Shown here: piece after piece, positions 17,242 to 27,479 of the stretch
Numbering within the stretch: the first letter of the stretch is position 1
Layout: the number at the start of each line of letters is the position of its first letter
Source: Chryseobacterium sp. MYb7
GTDB taxonomy: Bacteria; Bacteroidota; Bacteroidia; Flavobacteriales; Weeksellaceae
Length of the DNA stretch: 64,000 nt
Direction of reading: 5' to 3'
NCBI RefSeq assembly: GCF_002979455.1
Contig: NZ_PCOU01000001.1
Location: forward strand, 248,001 to 312,000
The notes under the pieces: generated by a model
The model's database searches: none
Told to the model about the DNA's origin: nothing
Seen by the model: the letters and a program-made list of their open reading frames with translations, nothing else
Program-made: the position numbers and the translations under genes

Positions 17242-18864
17242 ATGAAATTCAATAATATTAAAACACTGGTATTGGGTGCGGCAGTCTTGATGACTGCTTC
17301 CGGATGCGGTGATCTAGATCAGTATAATCAGGAAAAGCTAGGGAATCCTGAAAACATGTATGCGGATTACAACGCGGTTGTTAATCCTTTAAAATCCCTT
17401 CAAAGAGGTCTTCAGTCGGATTATCAGCTATATCCCAATCTGAGTGCGGATATGTTCAGTGGTATGTTCAGTACCGCAAGCCAGTTTAATGGAGGCAAGA
17501 ACAATATGACCTATTTTATGATGGATGGGTGGAATAACAGGATTATTGCAAGACAGCAGGATATTTTCAATTATTCTATCATCATCGATAATGCTGCTAA
17601 AAACTTCTATCCGGGAATAGACTTTACAGGAACATTTGCCGTTAAAAAGATTTTAAAGGTAATCACAGCGGCAAGAGTATCAGACAATCACGGTCCGGTA
17701 GTATACAGCAAATATGAAACACCCAATGCAAACGGGGTAACGGATTTTGATTCTCAGCAAGATGCATATCAAAACTTTATCAATGACCTTACTGTGGCTA
17801 TTACAGATTTGCAAAAAATACAGAATATGCCTGCTGCCGGAAATGAAGGTGATAAAGCTGCATTAAAAAGAGCGGACTTGGTGTATGGTGGAAATATGGC
17901 ACAATGGGCAAAACTGGCCAATTCATTAAAGCTGAGGTTAGCTATGAGAATGAGCTATGCAGATCCTGTGAAATCAAAACAATATGCAGAAGAGGCATTG
18001 GCTTCATCTGCAGGATTGATCACTGATAATGCAGATAATGCTTTGATCAGCGTAGGGCAGTCAGAATTAAGCTTTATCATTTATTCATGGGGAGACTGTT
18101 TGATCGGAGCACCTTTGATGGCTTATATGAACGGGTATAACGACCCAAGACTTCCGGCTTATGCTATTCCGGCATCGGATCCAAGTCTTCAGGGTAAATA
18201 TATAGGAATACGTCAGGGAATAGATTTATTAAATGGAAAATCAACATACGGAGGATTCTCTCAGCCACAGGCAAAATCTGCCAACGGAGATTATTTCTCA
18301 GGAACTGATGGTAAAATGAAATTATTCACCGCTGCAGAAACATGGTTCCTAAAAGCAGAAGCTGCTTTAAGAGGATATGCAGGAGCTGGTGATATTCAGA
18401 CCAACTATACTACCGGAGTTCAGCAGTCTTTCGGAGAATGGGGGAAAAGTGCAAGCGTTGCAACATACCTTGCGGATACTACTTCTACAGAAGCACCTTA
18501 TGTGGATCCGAAAAATGCAGACAATAACATCGCTTTAGGGCATCCCCAGTTAAGTACCATCACGATTGCATGGAATAACGGCGATACCAACGAAAGAAAA
18601 TTAGAAAGAATTATTACCCAGAAATGGCTTTCTCTTTATCCAAACGGACCGGAAGCTTGGGCTGAGCAAAGAAGAACAGGATATCCAATACTTTTCAAGG
18701 TAAGAAAAAATGATAGTGGCGGAGCCATCAGTACAGAAGGGATGATCAGAAGAATTCCTTTTACTGTTGATACCAAAACGTCACTATATAATTACCAGCA
18801 GGCTGCGCAGATGCTTAACGGCCCTGATACCGGAGGCACAAAGCTATGGTGGGATAAGAAATAA
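17242..18864 (+). CDS. SusD/RagB family surface glycan-binding lipoprotein
   Basis: Partner of the SusC transporter; binds glycan at the cell surface and acts as its lid. The 540-residue protein has a lipoprotein signal ending MTASGC (lipid Cys near residue 22), then GDLDQYNQEKLGNPENMY. Helical segments such as MAQWAKLANSLKLRLAMRMSY (about residue 219) and AETWFLKAEAALRGY are typical of the SusD TPR scaffold, in the SusD-like_2 subgroup. It ends with LNGPDTGGTKLWWDKK. It starts 10 nt after SusC, so the two are cotranscribed. Confidence 0.94.
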   Translation: MKFNNIKTLVLGAAVLMTASGCGDLDQYNQEKLGNPENMYADYNAVVNPLKSLQRGLQSDYQLYPNLSADMFSGMFSTASQFNGGKNNMTYFMMDGWNNRIIARQQDIFNYSIIIDNAAKNFYPGIDFTGTFAVKKILKVITAARVSDNHGPVVYSKYETPNANGVTDFDSQQDAYQNFINDLTVAITDLQKIQNMPAAGNEGDKAALKRADLVYGGNMAQWAKLANSLKLRLAMRMSYADPVKSKQYAEEALASSAGLITDNADNALISVGQSELSFIIYSWGDCLIGAPLMAYMNGYNDPRLPAYAIPASDPSLQGKYIGIRQGIDLLNGKSTYGGFSQPQAKSANGDYFSGTDGKMKLFTAAETWFLKAEAALRGYAGAGDIQTNYTTGVQQSFGEWGKSASVATYLADTTSTEAPYVDPKNADNNIALGHPQLSTITIAWNNGDTNERKLERIITQKWLSLYPNGPEAWAEQRRTGYPILFKVRKNDSGGAISTEGMIRRIPFTVDTKTSLYNYQQAAQMLNGPDTGGTKLWWDKK

Positions 18865-18886
18865 AAAATATTCAGAATCACTCATT

Positions 18887-19018
18887 AATAAAGAGACATC
18901 TCAACATCAGATTTTTATTTGATACATTCATTAAGGCAGGAGAATAGAGTAGAATCTCCAAAAAATTTATAGTTTCGTTTTTTAGCCTGAATGAATTGTT
19001 GAGATGTTCTCTTTTATT
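18887..19018 (+). repeat. Long nested inverted repeat between susD and the MFS gene
   Basis: An outer arm at 18887-18906 pairs with 18997-19018 (about 19 of 20 positions match, with two extra bases on the right). An inner arm, CATTCATTAAGGC at 18925-18937, pairs with GCCTGAATGAATT at 18985-18997. GGAGA...TCTCC forms a small apical hairpin (18939-18959). The resulting RNA would be a long, interrupted hairpin just ahead of the MFS start codon at 19038. It lacks a clean T-tract, so it may be an attenuator, a processing or stability element, or a decayed mobile repeat. Confidence 0.6.
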
Positions 19019-19037
19019 TAGAATCTTATTTTTAAAT

Positions 19038-20339
19038 ATGGGAAAAAACAACTCCGGAACCCGTCGGATCCAGCCAATTCTCTGGATTTCCACATTGTAT
19101 TTTGCAATGGGTGTTCCCTTTGTAACCATTAATGCGGTTTCAGGAATCATGTATAAAGATATGGGTGTTTCGGATGCACAGATTACATTCTGGACAGCCC
19201 TTATCATGTTCTCCTGGACATTAAAGCCTCTTTGGAGCCCGTTTCTGGAGATTTATAAAACAAAAAAATTCTTCGTTGTTTTTACTCAGTTTGCCATAGG
19301 AATTCTGTTTGCATTAGTAGCCTTAAGCCTGCCAATGCATGATTTTTTCAAATACAGTATTGCCCTTTTTGCAGTAGTGGCATTTTGTGGAGCTACCCAT
19401 GACGTGGTAGCAGACGGAACGTATATTGGTTTTCTTACCAATAAAGAGCAGGCAAAATATATTGGTTGGCAGGGTGCATTTTACAATCTTGCCAAAATTA
19501 TTAGTAGTGGAGCACTGGTCTATTTTGCGGGTGTTTTAGAAAAGACAAAAGGCGTTACGCATGCCTGGATGATCATTATGGTGATTTATGCATTACTGTT
19601 TTTTGTGTTGGCTATTTATCATTACTTCATTCTGCCGAAAGAAGACAAAGAAGAACAGAAAGATGAAAAAACTGCAGGAAACGTTCGTCAAGAATTATTG
19701 GAAGTGATTACCTCTTTTTTCACCAAAAAGAAAATTCTGTGGTGTATTCTCTTCATTATTCTGTATCGTTTTGCGGAAGGATTCGCCATCAAAATTGCCC
19801 CTTTATTTTTTAAAGCTCCAAGAACGTCAGGAGGATTAGGACTATCTACTTCAGATATAGGACTTATTTACGGAACATACGGTTCTGCAGCATTTATCCT
19901 TGGTTCCGTATTGGCAGGATATTTTATCTCAGCCCGCGGATTGAAAAGATCTTTGATATGGCTATGCTGTGCATTCAATATTCCATTTGTGGTGTATGCA
20001 TTGTTAGCGCACTATCAGCCAGATACCCTTTTACCTGTAGGAATTGCTGTAGTAGTAGAATATTTCGGTTACGGATTTGGTTTTGTAGGGTTAATGCTCT
20101 ACATGATGCAGCAGATTGCACCCGGGAAACACAAAACAGCTCATTACGCATTTGCAACAGGAATCATGAATCTTGGCGTAATGATTCCCGGAATGTTCAG
20201 CGGAATGATCAGTGATTGGATCGGATACAAAATGTTCTTTATCTGGGTATTGATCGCTACTATTCCTGCATTTTTAGTCACTTTATTTGTCCCTTTCCCT
20301 CATCCGGAAAATCAGAAAGAACAACAAATCAATTCATAA
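19038..20339 (+). CDS. MFS transporter, glycan-locus type
   Basis: An inner-membrane carrier of about 433 residues with roughly 12 hydrophobic segments, beginning PILWISTLYFAMGVPFVTINAVSG. The ATG at 19038 (MGKNNSGTRR) gives a short basic N-terminus; an upstream in-frame start would fall inside the inverted repeat. SLC45/AmpG-like MFS proteins of this type are paired with GH130 genes in Bacteroidetes mannoside loci, where they are thought to import the disaccharide for intracellular phosphorolysis. Here it lies 30 nt before the GH130 gene, supporting Man-beta-1,4-GlcNAc or a similar mannoside as cargo. The substrate is inferred. Confidence 0.88.
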   Translation: MGKNNSGTRRIQPILWISTLYFAMGVPFVTINAVSGIMYKDMGVSDAQITFWTALIMFSWTLKPLWSPFLEIYKTKKFFVVFTQFAIGILFALVALSLPMHDFFKYSIALFAVVAFCGATHDVVADGTYIGFLTNKEQAKYIGWQGAFYNLAKIISSGALVYFAGVLEKTKGVTHAWMIIMVIYALLFFVLAIYHYFILPKEDKEEQKDEKTAGNVRQELLEVITSFFTKKKILWCILFIILYRFAEGFAIKIAPLFFKAPRTSGGLGLSTSDIGLIYGTYGSAAFILGSVLAGYFISARGLKRSLIWLCCAFNIPFVVYALLAHYQPDTLLPVGIAVVVEYFGYGFGFVGLMLYMMQQIAPGKHKTAHYAFATGIMNLGVMIPGMFSGMISDWIGYKMFFIWVLIATIPAFLVTLFVPFPHPENQKEQQINS

Positions 20340-20369
20340 TAATTAAAAATAAAAAGTAAAAAATACTTT

Positions 20370-21341
20370 ATGACAGCTCAATCAGTAATGATCCCTTGGC
20401 AGGATCGCCCGGAAGATTGCAATGATATTATGTGGAGGTTTTCCGAAAACCCGATCATTAACAGATACGCGATACCAACATCCAACAGTATATTCAACAG
20501 TGCCGTGATTCCTTTCGAGGACGGATTTGCCGGAGTCTTCCGTTGTGATAACAAGGCAGTACAGATGAATATTTTTGCTGGGTTCAGTAAAGACGGAATC
20601 AATTGGGACATCAATCATGATCCTATTGAAATGCAGGCAGGAAATACAGATATGATTGAATCCGATTACAAATATGATCCCCGCGTAACCTTCATAGAAG
20701 ATCGTTACTGGATCACTTGGTGCAACGGATACAATGGTCCTACTATCGGAATTGGGTATACTTTTGATTTTAAAGAATTTTTTCAGTGCGAAAATGCCTT
20801 TCTTCCATTCAACAGAAACGGAGTTTTGTTCCCTGAAAAAATCAATGGTAAATATGCCATGTTGAGCCGTCCTAGTGATAACGGACATACGCCTTTCGGT
20901 GACATTTATATCAGCTATAGCCCTGATATGAAATACTGGGGAGAGCACCGTTGCGTGATGAAAGTAACTCCTTTCGAAGACAGTGCATGGCAGTGTACAA
21001 AAATAGGGGGAGGGCCGGTTCCTATCAAAACAGAAGAAGGATGGCTGCTTTTCTATCATGGAGTGATCAATACCTGCAGAGGATTCAGATATTCAATGGG
21101 AGCAGCTTTGCTTGATCTTGAAGATCCTACAAAAGTATTGTACAGAACGAAGCCTTATCTGTTGGCTCCGGCTGAATTGTATGAAATGACAGGAGATGTA
21201 CCTAATGTGGTTTTCCCTTGTGCAGCATTAACTGAGGGAGACAAAGTAACAGTATATTACGGTGCTGCTGATACCGTAGTTGCGATTGCCTTTGGATATA
21301 TCTCAGAAATCATTGATTTTATGAAAAAGAATTCAATTTAA
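20370..21341 (+). CDS. GH130 family mannoside phosphorylase
   Basis: The 323-residue, signal-less protein should act in the cytoplasm, cleaving beta-1,4-mannosides with phosphate to give mannose-1-phosphate. GH130 five-bladed propeller motifs include [20 protein letters not shown] (about residues 35-54), [20 protein letters not shown] (about 105-124), and [20 protein letters not shown] (about 212-231), which contributes to the phosphate and sugar sites. In an N-glycan locus the expected substrate is Man-beta-1,4-GlcNAc, as for Bacteroides N-glycan GH130 enzymes. Sequence alone cannot separate this from mannobiose or mannosyl-glucose. Confidence 0.9.
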   Translation: MTAQSVMIPWQDRPEDCNDIMWRFSENPIINRYAIPTSNSIFNSAVIPFEDGFAGVFRCDNKAVQMNIFAGFSKDGINWDINHDPIEMQAGNTDMIESDYKYDPRVTFIEDRYWITWCNGYNGPTIGIGYTFDFKEFFQCENAFLPFNRNGVLFPEKINGKYAMLSRPSDNGHTPFGDIYISYSPDMKYWGEHRCVMKVTPFEDSAWQCTKIGGGPVPIKTEEGWLLFYHGVINTCRGFRYSMGAALLDLEDPTKVLYRTKPYLLAPAELYEMTGDVPNVVFPCAALTEGDKVTVYYGAADTVVAIAFGYISEIIDFMKKNSI

Positions 21342-21469
21342 TACAGTAATATAAAGTTTAGGAAAATAGGTTAATCATCTTAATTTTCCCTTTTTCTGGG
21401 AATTTTATAATGGTTTTCCTATTTTTAAACCAACTTTTAAACAAAAAAATCTCCGATACCTCTCTTATC

Positions 21470-23701
21470 ATGAAAAAAGAACTGTTAATCTGCTTTTTTA
21501 CCACCCTGATTTCTGTAGCCAATGCCCAGCAAAATAAAAACGATGTTTTATCTTGGGTAGATCCTTTCATAGGTACAGGAGGACATGGGCATACGTTTCC
21601 GGGGGCAACTACGCCATTCGGGATGATACAGCTGAGTCCGGATCAGAATACAAAAAGCGGCGATTGGGACTGGTGTTCCGGATACCACTACAGCAGTAAA
21701 ACCATCATGGGATTCAGTCATAACCATTTAAGCGGGACAGGATGGGCAGACCTTGGAGATATTCTGGTAATGCCTACGGTAGGACAGGTAAAAATGGTTC
21801 CCGGATCTGAAGAAAAGCCAGAGACAGGTTACCGTTCAAAATTCACCCATGAAAAAGAAATAGCTTCTCCGGGATATTATTCCGTAATGCTGGACAGCTA
21901 TGGAATTAAAGCAGAGCTTACTGCTTCCCCAAGAGTCGGATTTCATAAATATACTTTTCCGAAAAGTAGCGAAGCCAATATCATTATTGATCCTACCAAC
22001 AAAATCTTCGGAAACATCTACCATACTTTAGTGAGTGTAGAAGGCAATAATAAAATCAAAGGGTACTGCTACAGCAATGGCTGGGGAGGTAAACGATTTG
22101 CTTACTTCGTAATGGAGTTTTCCAAACCGTTTAAGTCTTACGGCGTTTATGCTGACGGAAAAATCAAAAACGATGAAAAAATTGCCCTTGCCAAAGATGC
22201 TAAAGCTTTTGTAAGATTCTCAACAGAAGATCAGGAAAGCATAGAAGTAAAAGTATCTTTATCTCCCGTGAGTACAGAAAATGCACAGGAAAACTTTGAT
22301 ACAGAAGCAAAAAATATAGACTTTGCAAAAGCGAAAGAAACTGCACAAAAGACATGGAGAGATCTTATTGGCAGATTCCAGGTGACAGGAGGTACAGACA
22401 GCCAGAGAAAAATTTTCTATACTGGAGTTTATCATACATTCATTGCCCCTAACCTTTACATGGACGTTAATGGAGACTATGTTGCTGCTCAGGAAAACAT
22501 GAATACCAAATGGTTTACCAACTACAGTACTTATTCGTATTGGGATGGATTCAGAGCGACACATCCATTATTAACCATTATGGATCAGAAACATACAAAA
22601 GAATTTGCGAATTCTCTGATCAGCAGATATACAGATCGTAAAGACCACATGCCGATCTGGGAGCTTTGTGGATATGATAATTTCTGTATGCTGGGCTATC
22701 ACAGTGTTTCGGTAATTTGGGATGCCATCTCAAAAGGAGTTCCGGGTATTGATGCCGAAAAAGCATTTGCAGCCATGAAAGATGCTTCTTTAACAGACAA
22801 AATGAGCAGCAGTGATGGTGGCGGAGGTCTTAATGATTATATCAAATTAGGCTACACTCCATCAGAAAACGGAGCTTCTGTTTCGGCAACACTGGAATAT
22901 TCATACGATGACTGGTGTATTCAGCAGCTTGCTGAAAAATTAGGTAAAAAAGAAGAATCAGAAGTGTATAAAAAACGTTCTATGAACTTCCTGAATACCT
23001 TCAATAAAGAAAATAACCACTTCTGGCCAAGACAAAAAGATGGAAAATTCTTAGCAGATTTTACCCTTAATGATTGGAAAAAACTGCAACCACACTGGGT
23101 TTCCGGAAACATCTGGGCTTATGATTTCTTTGTTCCTCACCAGATTGACGAAATGATGAATCTGTACGGAGGTAAAAAAGGATTTGAAGAAAAACTGGAT
23201 AAAACCTTTACAGAAGCGCTTCATATGCAAGGAGAGCAGCACGTAGATATTTCAGGATTTATCGGATCTTTAGGATTCGGAGATGAGCCTGGTCATCATG
23301 TTCCATACCTGTATAATTATGCAGGAAGTCCTTATAAGACTCAGAAAATGGTAAAATATATCCGCGACAATATGTATGCAGCCAAGCCAGATGGAATCGT
23401 GAATAACGAAGACTGCGGTCAAATGTCAGCATGGTATATCTTCTCATCATTAGGATTCTATCCTGTGACACCGGGAAAACCAGTTTATGCTATCGGAGCA
23501 CCACAATTCCCGAAAGCTTCTTTAAAACTGGAGAATGGAAAAACATTCACCGTGATTGCAGACAAAATCTCCGACAAGAATATCTACGTACAGAAAATGT
23601 TCCTGAACGGTAAAGAATACAAAAGCTGGGAGTTAAATCACAGCGATATCATGAACGGTGGTGAATTGAGATTCGTAATGGGAAGCAAACCTGTAAAATA
23701 A
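21470..23701 (+). CDS. GH92 family alpha-mannosidase (copy 1)
   Basis: An exo-alpha-mannosidase trimming alpha-1,2, -1,3 or -1,6 mannose from N-glycans, calcium dependent by family. The start at 21470 gives a clean signal peptide (MKKELLICFFTTLISVANAQ) and 743 residues; the upstream in-frame ATG would prepend non-signal sequence. Family signatures include WVDPFIGTGGHGHTFPGA, MIQLSPDQ, GFSHNHLSGTGWADLGD, EYSYDDWCIQQLA and, near the C-terminus, NEDCGQMSAWYIFSSLGFYPV. It is followed 31 nt later by the GH125 gene. Linkage specificity cannot be read with confidence; the second GH92 in the locus probably covers a different linkage. Confidence 0.95.
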   Translation: MKKELLICFFTTLISVANAQQNKNDVLSWVDPFIGTGGHGHTFPGATTPFGMIQLSPDQNTKSGDWDWCSGYHYSSKTIMGFSHNHLSGTGWADLGDILVMPTVGQVKMVPGSEEKPETGYRSKFTHEKEIASPGYYSVMLDSYGIKAELTASPRVGFHKYTFPKSSEANIIIDPTNKIFGNIYHTLVSVEGNNKIKGYCYSNGWGGKRFAYFVMEFSKPFKSYGVYADGKIKNDEKIALAKDAKAFVRFSTEDQESIEVKVSLSPVSTENAQENFDTEAKNIDFAKAKETAQKTWRDLIGRFQVTGGTDSQRKIFYTGVYHTFIAPNLYMDVNGDYVAAQENMNTKWFTNYSTYSYWDGFRATHPLLTIMDQKHTKEFANSLISRYTDRKDHMPIWELCGYDNFCMLGYHSVSVIWDAISKGVPGIDAEKAFAAMKDASLTDKMSSSDGGGGLNDYIKLGYTPSENGASVSATLEYSYDDWCIQQLAEKLGKKEESEVYKKRSMNFLNTFNKENNHFWPRQKDGKFLADFTLNDWKKLQPHWVSGNIWAYDFFVPHQIDEMMNLYGGKKGFEEKLDKTFTEALHMQGEQHVDISGFIGSLGFGDEPGHHVPYLYNYAGSPYKTQKMVKYIRDNMYAAKPDGIVNNEDCGQMSAWYIFSSLGFYPVTPGKPVYAIGAPQFPKASLKLENGKTFTVIADKISDKNIYVQKMFLNGKEYKSWELNHSDIMNGGELRFVMGSKPVK

Positions 23702-23732
23702 GACTCATAAAAATAAACGAAACAAAGTATCA

Positions 23733-25160
23733 ATGGAAAGGAGAAATTTTATTAAAACAAGTGCGCTGGCAGGAGCCGGATTGCTGTTTACTCAGAATGT
23801 TTTTGCTAAAAATTTAGTACTGGACGATTTTCCTGTTGTCCGTGTTCCTAAAGATAAAAGACATTTTACCAGCGAATCCGTAGAAAGTGCTATTGCAGCC
23901 TTTAAAAAGAAAGTAAAAAACAAAGAGCTGAGCTGGCTTTTTGAAAACTGCTTCCCGAATACATTAGATACTACTGTTTACTATACAGAAACCAGCGGAA
24001 CACCGGATACCTATGTGATCACAGGGGATATTGATGCCATGTGGCTTCGTGACAGTTCCGCACAGGTTTTCCCTTATCTGCAGTTCTCAAAAAAAGATGA
24101 AAAACTTCATAAGCTGATCTCAGGAGTAATCCACAAACAGACTACCTTCATCCTGAAAGATCCTTATGCGAATGCTTTCTATAACGATGATCAGAAGATC
24201 AGTAAATGGAAAGAATATGATCATACCGATATGAAGCCGGGAACCCATGAAAGAAAATGGGAAATCGACTCGCTTTGCTATCCTATCCGTCTGGCATACC
24301 ACTTCTGGAAAACAACAGGAGATACAAAACCTTTTGATGCCAACTGGCTGAAAGGAATTAAACTTACCCTGCAGACCTTTACAGAACAGCAGAGAAAACA
24401 TGATCTTGGACCTTATAAATTCGAGCGTACCACAGCTTGGGCTACAGACGGAGTTCCTATGGGAGGATATGGTTATCCAACGAAACCTGTGGGATTGATC
24501 AGCTCTATGTTCCGTCCAAGTGATGATGCTACCATCTACGGATTCCTGATCCCTTCCAACTTATTTGCGGTGGTAAGTTTACGTCAGGCAGCGGAAATGG
24601 TTGCTCAGATTAAAAATGAAAAAACATTGGCTCAACAACTGAACAGCCTTGCTGATGAGGTAGAAACAGCCATTAAAAAATACGGAATTTACAATCATCC
24701 TGAATTTGGGAAAATATATGCTTTTGAAGTGAATGGCTTCGGAAGTTATAACCTGATGGATGATGCGAACTGTCCAAGTTTGTTAGGATTACCTTATCTG
24801 GATGCGGTGAAAGCTGATGACCCTGTGTATTTGAATACAAGAAAATTTGTTTGGTCAGAAAACAACCCATTCTTCTTCAAAGGTAAGCTGGCAGAAGGAA
24901 TAGGAGGTCCACATATTGGGCTTGACATGATCTGGCCAATGAGTATCATAATGAAGGCACTCACTACCAACGATAAAAGTGAGATCAGATGGTGTATAGA
25001 TACCTTACAGAAAACGCACGGAGGAACAGGCTTTATGCATGAATCCTTCCATAAAGACGACTCTAAAAAGTTCACCAGAGAATGGTTTGCATGGGCCAAT
25101 ACCCTGTTTGGCGAATTGTTATGGAAAACCTTTAATGAAAACCCTGAGCTACTGACATAG
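23733..25160 (+). CDS. GH125 family exo-alpha-1,6-mannosidase
   Basis: Metal-independent exo-alpha-1,6-mannosidase of the former DUF1237 family. The 475-residue protein starts MERRNFIKTSALAGAGLLF, a twin-arginine signal (RRNFIK) that suggests Tat export to the periplasm, unlike the Sec signals of its neighbours. The catalytic region shows GDIDAMWLRDSSAQVFPYL (about residues 94-112) and GGPHIGLDMIWPMSIIMKAL (about 390-410). It would remove the alpha-1,6-mannose left on the N-glycan core after GH92 action. Confidence 0.94.
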   Translation: MERRNFIKTSALAGAGLLFTQNVFAKNLVLDDFPVVRVPKDKRHFTSESVESAIAAFKKKVKNKELSWLFENCFPNTLDTTVYYTETSGTPDTYVITGDIDAMWLRDSSAQVFPYLQFSKKDEKLHKLISGVIHKQTTFILKDPYANAFYNDDQKISKWKEYDHTDMKPGTHERKWEIDSLCYPIRLAYHFWKTTGDTKPFDANWLKGIKLTLQTFTEQQRKHDLGPYKFERTTAWATDGVPMGGYGYPTKPVGLISSMFRPSDDATIYGFLIPSNLFAVVSLRQAAEMVAQIKNEKTLAQQLNSLADEVETAIKKYGIYNHPEFGKIYAFEVNGFGSYNLMDDANCPSLLGLPYLDAVKADDPVYLNTRKFVWSENNPFFFKGKLAEGIGGPHIGLDMIWPMSIIMKALTTNDKSEIRWCIDTLQKTHGGTGFMHESFHKDDSKKFTREWFAWANTLFGELLWKTFNENPELLT

Positions 25161-25270
25161 CCAACCTTTTTATATCGCTTATTCATCTGAGATTCCTTCC
25201 CGAAAAAGTAGGTGTCAGGGGAATGCTATATAAAATTCACACACCAAAAACACCTTAAAAAAATTATACA

Positions 25271-27421
25271 ATGAAAAAAAAATCCATCTTTACCGCACTG
25301 ATTGCCATGATGCTTCAGTCTGGTTCTCTGATTAACGCACAACAGCTTAGTCCTACAGGAATATGCTATGTGGAAGTGAATAACAACAACCTCCTGAATG
25401 CTGGAGCGTACAAACTGCAGACATCGAACAGTTATCTGTTTAATGTGGTGAATATTTTTGCGGCCAATATTAATTATGATACTAGCCGTGGAAGAGCTTA
25501 TCTGTATTCCAATAACAACGTAACCAAGGTTCTTACCAATGCAGATACTTACATAAAGCCACTTCAGCAAAAAGGAATGAAAGTAGTTCTGACTATTTTG
25601 GGAAATCACCAGGGAGCTGGAATCTGCAATTTTCCTACCCGTGAAGCTGCAAAAGACTTTGCATTACAGTTGGCCAATACAGTGAATACCTATGGTCTTG
25701 ATGGAATTGATTTTGATGATGAATACTCAGAATATGGAAACAACGGAACAGGGCAGCCCAATGACAGCTCTTTCGTAATGCTTGTTCAGGAGCTCAGAGC
25801 ATTATTACCGAATAAAATTATTTCATTCTACTATTATGGTCCCGCAGCCTCAAGACTTTCCTGGAACGGAGCCAGAGTAGGAGATAATGTTAACTACAGC
25901 TGGAATGCGATGTACGGAACATTTTCTGCTCCTAATGTGCCTCCTCTTACCAAAGCACAAATCTCTCCTGCAGCCGTATGGATGGGAAATACTTCCAATT
26001 CTACCACCACCAGCCTGGCTACTCAAACGAAAAATGGCGGTTATGGCGTTTTTATGTGGTATGATTTACATGGAACTAATGAAACGTCACAGCTTTCAGC
26101 TGGAACTCAGACATTATACGGAGAGCCAACTGTTTTAAGCGGTACTTTACAATCCTGGACACAAGGAACCAATTGTGATGCCCCTATCGGACTTTACACA
26201 AGCAACCTTACAGGAACAAGCGCAAAACTAAACTGGTCAGCAGTAGGAACCAATACTTATGATATTGATTATAAGCCAGCTTCTTCAACAACATGGACAA
26301 ATGCAGTTTCAGCGACAAGCTCCACTTATGTAACCATCTCCGGATTAACAGCCAATACCGAATATGACTGGAGAATCAGAACCAATTGCAGCGTGAAAAG
26401 CGCCTATATGTTTGCCCCAAGATTTACAAGTACTTCAGGAACAACGCCTACTGGTTCTTACGCCCTATCTTTGGATGGAAGTACTGAATCAGGAGCAGCT
26501 GGAAGTATGAATCTAAGCGGTTCAGCATTATCTTTTGAAGGATGGATCAAACCTTCGTCATTCAAATCTGCGTCTCCATATATTTCTTCTATCATGGGAA
26601 CGGAAGTAAGCGACAGCAATTCTGCATTCTTAAGATTAGGAGATGCCGGTCTGGCAAATAATAAACTTCAGTTTGTGGTAAGCATCAATAACGTACAGCA
26701 AAAATTGGCGTCTGCAACAGCCTTGAATGCCAATACCTGGTATCACGTAGCAGCTACTTATGATGGATCCAATATGAAAATTTATATCAATGGAGTTCTG
26801 GATGCAACTAAAGCACAAACCGGAAGTGTGAATTCAACAGGTGCATTCAACGTAGGATATTTATATAACACATCAAGAAACTTCAATGGTAAAATAGATG
26901 AGGTAAGAGTTTGGAAACGTGCATTGAGCCAGACAGAAATCAGTCAGAATATGTGTAATGTATCGGTTCCGGCCACTTCATTGGCCGCTTATTGGAAATT
27001 TAACGAAGGAAGTGGTTCTACCGTTCAGGATACTTCAGGAAACGGAGTGACTTTAACACTAACAGGTGTTGATTCTTCTAATTGGGGAACAGATGTGCCA
27101 TGTACAACAGGAAGCTCAGCATTAGCAAGAACTGCGGGACAAAAGGCGATCAATGTAAGAGAAACAAGCATTAAAAATCAAATAAAGTTATATCCTAATC
27201 CGGTAAGTAAATCTTCATCATTGACAGTTTCTGTTCCGGATGAATACAGCAAAGGAAAATTGACGGTTTATGATTTTAATGGAAGAATCTTAGATACAAA
27301 ATCACTGAACTCAGGAGACAATCAATACGAATTGAGCAGAGTTTCAGCAGGAAATTACATCATCCAGTTTGAATCTCACGATGGAAACTTAAAACAATCC
27401 GAAAAACTAATCGTAAAATAA
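25271..27421 (+). CDS. GH18 endo-beta-N-acetylglucosaminidase (Endo F-like) with FN3, LamG and T9SS domain
   Basis: A secreted endoglycosidase predicted to cut between the two core GlcNAc residues of N-glycans. Domains of the 716-residue protein: signal peptide 1-23; GH18 barrel about 25-300 with LDGIDFDDEYSEYG carrying the DxxDxDxE motif (catalytic Glu151); fibronectin type III about 301-385; LamG-like concanavalin fold about 396-605, with the typical NTWYHVAATYDGSNMKIYING; and a type A T9SS sorting domain about 636-716 (KLYPNPV start). The GH18 part resembles Elizabethkingia Endo F1 and Streptomyces Endo H. T9SS places it at the surface or in the medium, upstream of SusCD import. Confidence 0.93.
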   Translation: MKKKSIFTALIAMMLQSGSLINAQQLSPTGICYVEVNNNNLLNAGAYKLQTSNSYLFNVVNIFAANINYDTSRGRAYLYSNNNVTKVLTNADTYIKPLQQKGMKVVLTILGNHQGAGICNFPTREAAKDFALQLANTVNTYGLDGIDFDDEYSEYGNNGTGQPNDSSFVMLVQELRALLPNKIISFYYYGPAASRLSWNGARVGDNVNYSWNAMYGTFSAPNVPPLTKAQISPAAVWMGNTSNSTTTSLATQTKNGGYGVFMWYDLHGTNETSQLSAGTQTLYGEPTVLSGTLQSWTQGTNCDAPIGLYTSNLTGTSAKLNWSAVGTNTYDIDYKPASSTTWTNAVSATSSTYVTISGLTANTEYDWRIRTNCSVKSAYMFAPRFTSTSGTTPTGSYALSLDGSTESGAAGSMNLSGSALSFEGWIKPSSFKSASPYISSIMGTEVSDSNSAFLRLGDAGLANNKLQFVVSINNVQQKLASATALNANTWYHVAATYDGSNMKIYINGVLDATKAQTGSVNSTGAFNVGYLYNTSRNFNGKIDEVRVWKRALSQTEISQNMCNVSVPATSLAAYWKFNEGSGSTVQDTSGNGVTLTLTGVDSSNWGTDVPCTTGSSALARTAGQKAINVRETSIKNQIKLYPNPVSKSSSLTVSVPDEYSKGKLTVYDFNGRILDTKSLNSGDNQYELSRVSAGNYIIQFESHDGNLKQSEKLIVK

Positions 27422-27429
27422 TAAAACTC

Positions 27430-27460
27430 AATCATTGGGCTTCGGCCCAATGATTTTTCT
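27430..27460 (+). terminator. Terminator between the two GH18 genes
   Basis: A perfect 11-bp stem (AATCATTGGGC with GCCCAATGATT) closed by a TTCG tetraloop and followed by TTTT. Its strength implies that the second GH18 gene has its own promoter or depends on read-through. Confidence 0.88.
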
Positions 27461-27479
27461 ACTACAAAATTGATATACT

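Noticed and set aside
20382..21059. Open frame of 225 codons on the minus strand
   Set aside because: It lies wholly antisense to the well-supported GH130 gene, has no recognisable motif and no promoter or neighbour logic.
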